A stretch of 25,559 bases of DNA. Origin: an uncultured Lachnospiraceae bacterium. GTDB taxonomy: Bacteria; Bacillota; Clostridia; Lachnospirales; Lachnospiraceae. The notes below the pieces were generated by a model. It was not told where the DNA came from and ran no database searches. It saw only the letters and a program-made list of their open reading frames with translations. Made by a program: the position numbers and the translations under genes. The stretch spans positions 1 through 25,559 of the forward strand of contig CADBQE010000122.1 of the NCBI GenBank assembly GCA_902796695.1, in the 5' to 3' direction. Below, piece after piece: positions 23,134 through 25,559 of this stretch. Each line of letters opens with the position of its first letter. The first letter of the stretch is position 1.

Positions 23134-24660
23134 ATGTACACGAATCGACTGCGTGAAAAGCTGATCGAATCCCTTCAGGCCATCGGCCCGATCCTGCTGA
23201 TCGTCCTGGCATTAAGCCTGACGGCAGCGCCCCTCCCCAGCGGGATACTGCTGACCTTTCTGCTCGGCAGTGTCCTGCTGATTATCGGAGAAATGTTCTT
23301 CTCCCTCGGCGCGGAGCTGGCCATGGGCCCCATGGGCGAACGCATGGGGGCGGGGGTCACAAAAACCAAAAAACTGCCGCTCATCCTAGGAGTCGGTTTC
23401 CTCCTTGGCTTTCTCATCACGATCTCGGAGCCTGACCTGCAGGTGCTGGCCGGGCAGGTCCAGTCCATCCCCAATCTCGTCCTGATCATTTCCGTGGCCG
23501 CCGGCGTCGGCCTTTTTCTGGTGCTGGCCTTCCTGCGCATGATCTTCCAGATCCCCTTAAGGACCCTCCTGATCGGATTTTATCTGCTGATCTTCCTGCT
23601 GGTCCTGTTTGTCCCTCCGGATTTTCTCGCCGTGGCCTTCGATGCGGGCGGCGTGACCACCGGCCCCATGACCGTGCCCTTTATCATGGCATTCGGTGTC
23701 GGCATTTCCTCGATCAGAAACGACAAAGCAGCAGCTGACGACAGCCTGGGCCTGATCGCCCTCTGCTCCGTCGGCCCTATTCTGACCGTGCTGATCCTGG
23801 GCATGATCTACCGGCCCGAAAACACGGAGTTCACGCCGGCTGCCATTCCGGATGTTTCCCAGTCCGTCGCACTGGGCCGCATGTTCCTGGAAGGCTTCCC
23901 CGAATACATCCTGGAAATGGCCAAATCCCTGCTGCCCATGGTGCTTTTCTTCTGGATCTTCCAGATGATCTTTCTGAGGATCGAAAAGCATTATATGCGC
24001 AAGATCCGGGTCGGTATCCTGTACACCTACATCGGTCTGGTGCTGTTCCTGACCGGGGCCAATGTCGGCTTCATGCCGGCGGGCCTTTATCTGGGACAGA
24101 CGATGGCCGGCCTGCCGTATTACCGGATCCTGATCCCCGTGGGCGTCGTGATCGGATACTTTATCGTGAAGGCGGAGCCCGCGGTCTACGTGCTGATGCG
24201 CCAGGTCGAAGAACTGACGGACGGCGCTATCGCCGGCAGAACGCTCCAGCGCTGCCTGGGGATCGGCGTGGCCGCTTCCGTCGGCCTGTCAATGTTCCGG
24301 GTGCTGTCCGGCATTTCCATCCTCTGGATCCTGATCCCCGGCTATGCGGTCGCGCTGGGCCTGTCCTTCTTCGTTCCGAAAATGTTTACGGCCATCGCCT
24401 TCGACTCCGGCGGCGTTGCTTCCGGTCCCATGACGGCCACGTTCCTGCTGCCGCTTGCGACAGGCGTCTGCTTTGCGGTGGGCGGCAACGTGATCACGGA
24501 CGCGTTCGGTGTGGTGGCGTTAGTCGCGATGACCCCGCTTATCACGATCCAGATCCTGGGCCTGGTCTACGTGCTCCGCGCGCGCAGCACAAAGCCGCAG
24601 CCGGCCCTGGCTGTCCCGCATTACGAGGAAATGGATGATTATGCGATCATTGAACTGTAA
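23134..24660 (+). CDS. DUF1538 membrane protein (duplicated), putative transporter
   Basis: This 508-residue polytopic membrane protein has about a dozen hydrophobic segments. It carries two DUF1538 halves, each with the same signature: FDAGGVTTGPMTVPF near residue 170 and FDSGGVASGPMTATF near 425. The paired AF-D-GGV-GPMT loops within hydrophobic surroundings suggest an inverted-repeat or tandem transporter in which the conserved Asp, Gly and Thr contact substrate. The substrate is unknown. ATG 23134 is preceded by a weak CAGGGGAATCGTC site. Its TAA is 12 bp before the P-II-like gene, and the two are surely co-transcribed. Family membership is firm; the transport function is inference. Confidence 0.85.
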   Translation: MYTNRLREKLIESLQAIGPILLIVLALSLTAAPLPSGILLTFLLGSVLLIIGEMFFSLGAELAMGPMGERMGAGVTKTKKLPLILGVGFLLGFLITISEPDLQVLAGQVQSIPNLVLIISVAAGVGLFLVLAFLRMIFQIPLRTLLIGFYLLIFLLVLFVPPDFLAVAFDAGGVTTGPMTVPFIMAFGVGISSIRNDKAAADDSLGLIALCSVGPILTVLILGMIYRPENTEFTPAAIPDVSQSVALGRMFLEGFPEYILEMAKSLLPMVLFFWIFQMIFLRIEKHYMRKIRVGILYTYIGLVLFLTGANVGFMPAGLYLGQTMAGLPYYRILIPVGVVIGYFIVKAEPAVYVLMRQVEELTDGAIAGRTLQRCLGIGVAASVGLSMFRVLSGISILWILIPGYAVALGLSFFVPKMFTAIAFDSGGVASGPMTATFLLPLATGVCFAVGGNVITDAFGVVALVAMTPLITIQILGLVYVLRARSTKPQPALAVPHYEEMDDYAIIEL

Positions 24661-24672
24661 AGGAGAAGCACG

Positions 24673-25392
24673 GTGAGTACTGTCAGTCTTTTAACCTCGA
24701 TCGTAGCCCGCAGCCGGCTTCCGGCCCTTCTGAAGATCTATAAAGAGCAGAATCTGGAGATCAATCTGATCGCGCTGGGACACGGAACGGCGACCCATGC
24801 GGTCCTGAACGTCCTGGGCCTGGACAGCACGGAAAAAGCGGTATGCTTTTCCTTTGTCACGGACCTGAAGTGGCCTTCCGTAAAGCGCGACCTGCAGAAT
24901 AAGCTGCGCATCGACGTGCCCGGCACCGGGATCGCCTTCACCGTGCCGCTCAGCAGCATCGGCGGAAAGCGGGAACTGGCCTTCATTACACAGAATCAGG
25001 ACTTTGTCAGAAAGGAAGAGAGCACCATGCGGGATACGAAGAGAGAACTGATCATGATCATCTGCAACCAGGGCTATAACGAGCAGGTCATGGATGCGGC
25101 GCGCACGGCCGGTGCCGCCGGCGGGACCGTGATCCATGCCCGCGGAACCGGCATGAAGAGCGCGGAACAGTTCTTCGGTGTCTCTCTGGCTTCCGAGAAA
25201 GACGTCATATATATCGTCTCCAACACTTCGGAAAAGAACCGGATCATGCAGGCCATCATGGAAAAAGCCGGCCTTGCCACGCCGGCCAAGGCTATCGCAT
25301 TCTCCCTCCCCGTCACGGATACGGCGGGACTCCGCCTGCTGGAAGAAGAGGAGAATGTGCCGGCCGATTCCGCTCCGGAAAGCCCGGAATAA
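24673..25392 (+). CDS. Tandem P-II-like regulatory protein
   Basis: This 239-residue cytoplasmic protein has two P-II/GlnB-like ferredoxin-fold domains in one chain. The second (about 120-215) carries the recognisable GGTVIHARGTG signature and the strands LIMIICNQGYNEQV and DVIYIVSN. The first (about 1-110) has the degenerate equivalent LIALGHGTATHAVLNVLGL and a matching AVCFSFVTD strand. P-II proteins sense ATP/ADP, 2-oxoglutarate or other ligands and bind transporters and enzymes. Proximity to the DUF1538 gene suggests it gates that membrane protein. The usual uridylylated T-loop Tyr is not evident. The start GTG 24673 has AAAGGAG seven bases before it. A 30-residue acidic tail ends the protein. 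Confidence 0.82.
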   Translation: MSTVSLLTSIVARSRLPALLKIYKEQNLEINLIALGHGTATHAVLNVLGLDSTEKAVCFSFVTDLKWPSVKRDLQNKLRIDVPGTGIAFTVPLSSIGGKRELAFITQNQDFVRKEESTMRDTKRELIMIICNQGYNEQVMDAARTAGAAGGTVIHARGTGMKSAEQFFGVSLASEKDVIYIVSNTSEKNRIMQAIMEKAGLATPAKAIAFSLPVTDTAGLRLLEEEENVPADSAPESPE

Positions 25393-25449
25393 AATATTTC
25401 AAAATTTTTCAAAAAAGTTGTTGACAAACCCATCCGGGTGTGATAGAGT
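25393..25449 (+). promoter_or_regulatory. Strong promoter with A/T-rich UP-like element, stable RNA type
   Basis: TTGACA (25421-25426) and TAGAGT (25444-25449) are spaced 17 bp. The 28 bases before the -35 box (25393-25420) are nearly all A and T with phased A- and T-runs, as in UP elements of rRNA promoters. This contrasts sharply with the GC-rich surroundings. No hairpin for terminating the P-II gene is seen in the same stretch. Confidence 0.72.
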
Positions 25450-25559
25450 ACCACTTGCGCGCCGAAAAAAGCGCCGGGCACCTTGACAATTAAATGATGC
25501 ATTCCAACCCTGAAAATTCCTTAAGAAAACAGCGGGGCGGAAAGCCGGGCTCACACCGG
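25450..25559 (+). other. Leader of a downstream transcription unit, probably rRNA or tRNA
   Basis: After the promoter the sequence holds no ribosome binding site or convincing open frame up to the window end. It contains GCGC-flanked A-rich sequence and a CACCTTGACAATTAAATGATGC segment resembling sequence that commonly precedes 16S rRNA or tRNA genes in clostridia. The identity is inferred, because the gene itself is outside the window. Confidence 0.45.

Noticed and set aside
25483..25488. Second TTGACA as another promoter
   Set aside because: No -10-like hexamer lies at 16-18 bp. It is better explained as part of a leader sequence.

Overview
The window reads as chromosomal DNA of a GC-rich (roughly 60% by eye) monoderm Firmicute, most likely Lachnospiraceae or a close relative. 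The evidence is gene content and order: a divergent guanylate kinase, holB, ricT, trmN6 and rsmI in one string; an SRP RNA followed by dnaX, the ebfC-type gene and recR, as in Bacillus and clostridia; and a Tad pilus locus carrying DUF5702 and DUF6382 proteins. Genes are tightly packed, with many 1-4 nt stop/start overlaps and AGGAG-type ribosome binding sites. I found no transposase, phage gene, CRISPR array or tRNA.

Layout. (1) 1-3820, plus strand: the end of a guanylate kinase-like gene, DNA polymerase III delta', RicT, TrmN6 and RsmI form one housekeeping operon. (2) A strong symmetrical hairpin (3855-3884) separates it from the convergent glgB (branching enzyme, minus strand, 3920-5821). 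(3) Divergent promoters at 5844-5872 (minus) and 5960-5988 (plus) drive glgB and a ten-gene Tad (Flp) pilus operon at 6080-13856: TadZ-like, TadA, TadB, TadC, Flp pilin, DUF5702 protein, a TadE/G-like pseudopilin, an A24 prepilin peptidase, a small TadE-like pseudopilin partly hidden in the peptidase gene, and a DUF6382 protein. (4) 13958-17981: Sua5/YwlC, a dCMP deaminase-family enzyme and a large anchored protein of unknown function. The first of these starts almost exactly at the predicted transcription start. (5) 17985-18272: SRP RNA behind a perfect TTGACA-17-TATAAT promoter, then dnaX, an EbfC/YbaB protein, recR and a 738-residue helical-repeat protein. (6) 23134-25392: a duplicated DUF1538 membrane protein next to a tandem P-II-like protein, probably a transporter and its regulator. 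(7) 25393-25559: an A/T-rich UP-like tract, a TTGACA-17-TAGAGT promoter and leader sequence of the kind that precedes stable RNA operons; the product lies beyond the window.

The Tad locus is a compact monoderm secretion and pilus machine: TadA powers it, TadB and TadC are the membrane platform, the peptidase matures Flp and the pseudopilins, and TadZ probably positions it. Its oddities are a degenerate TadZ P-loop, no CpaB/SAF or secretin gene, a DUF6382 protein without its usual FHA domain, unusually long pseudopilin leaders, and paired Cys/His modules on one pseudopilin. The least characterised material is the DUF1538 plus tandem P-II pair, the 806-residue propeller-like protein and the 738-residue protein after recR.
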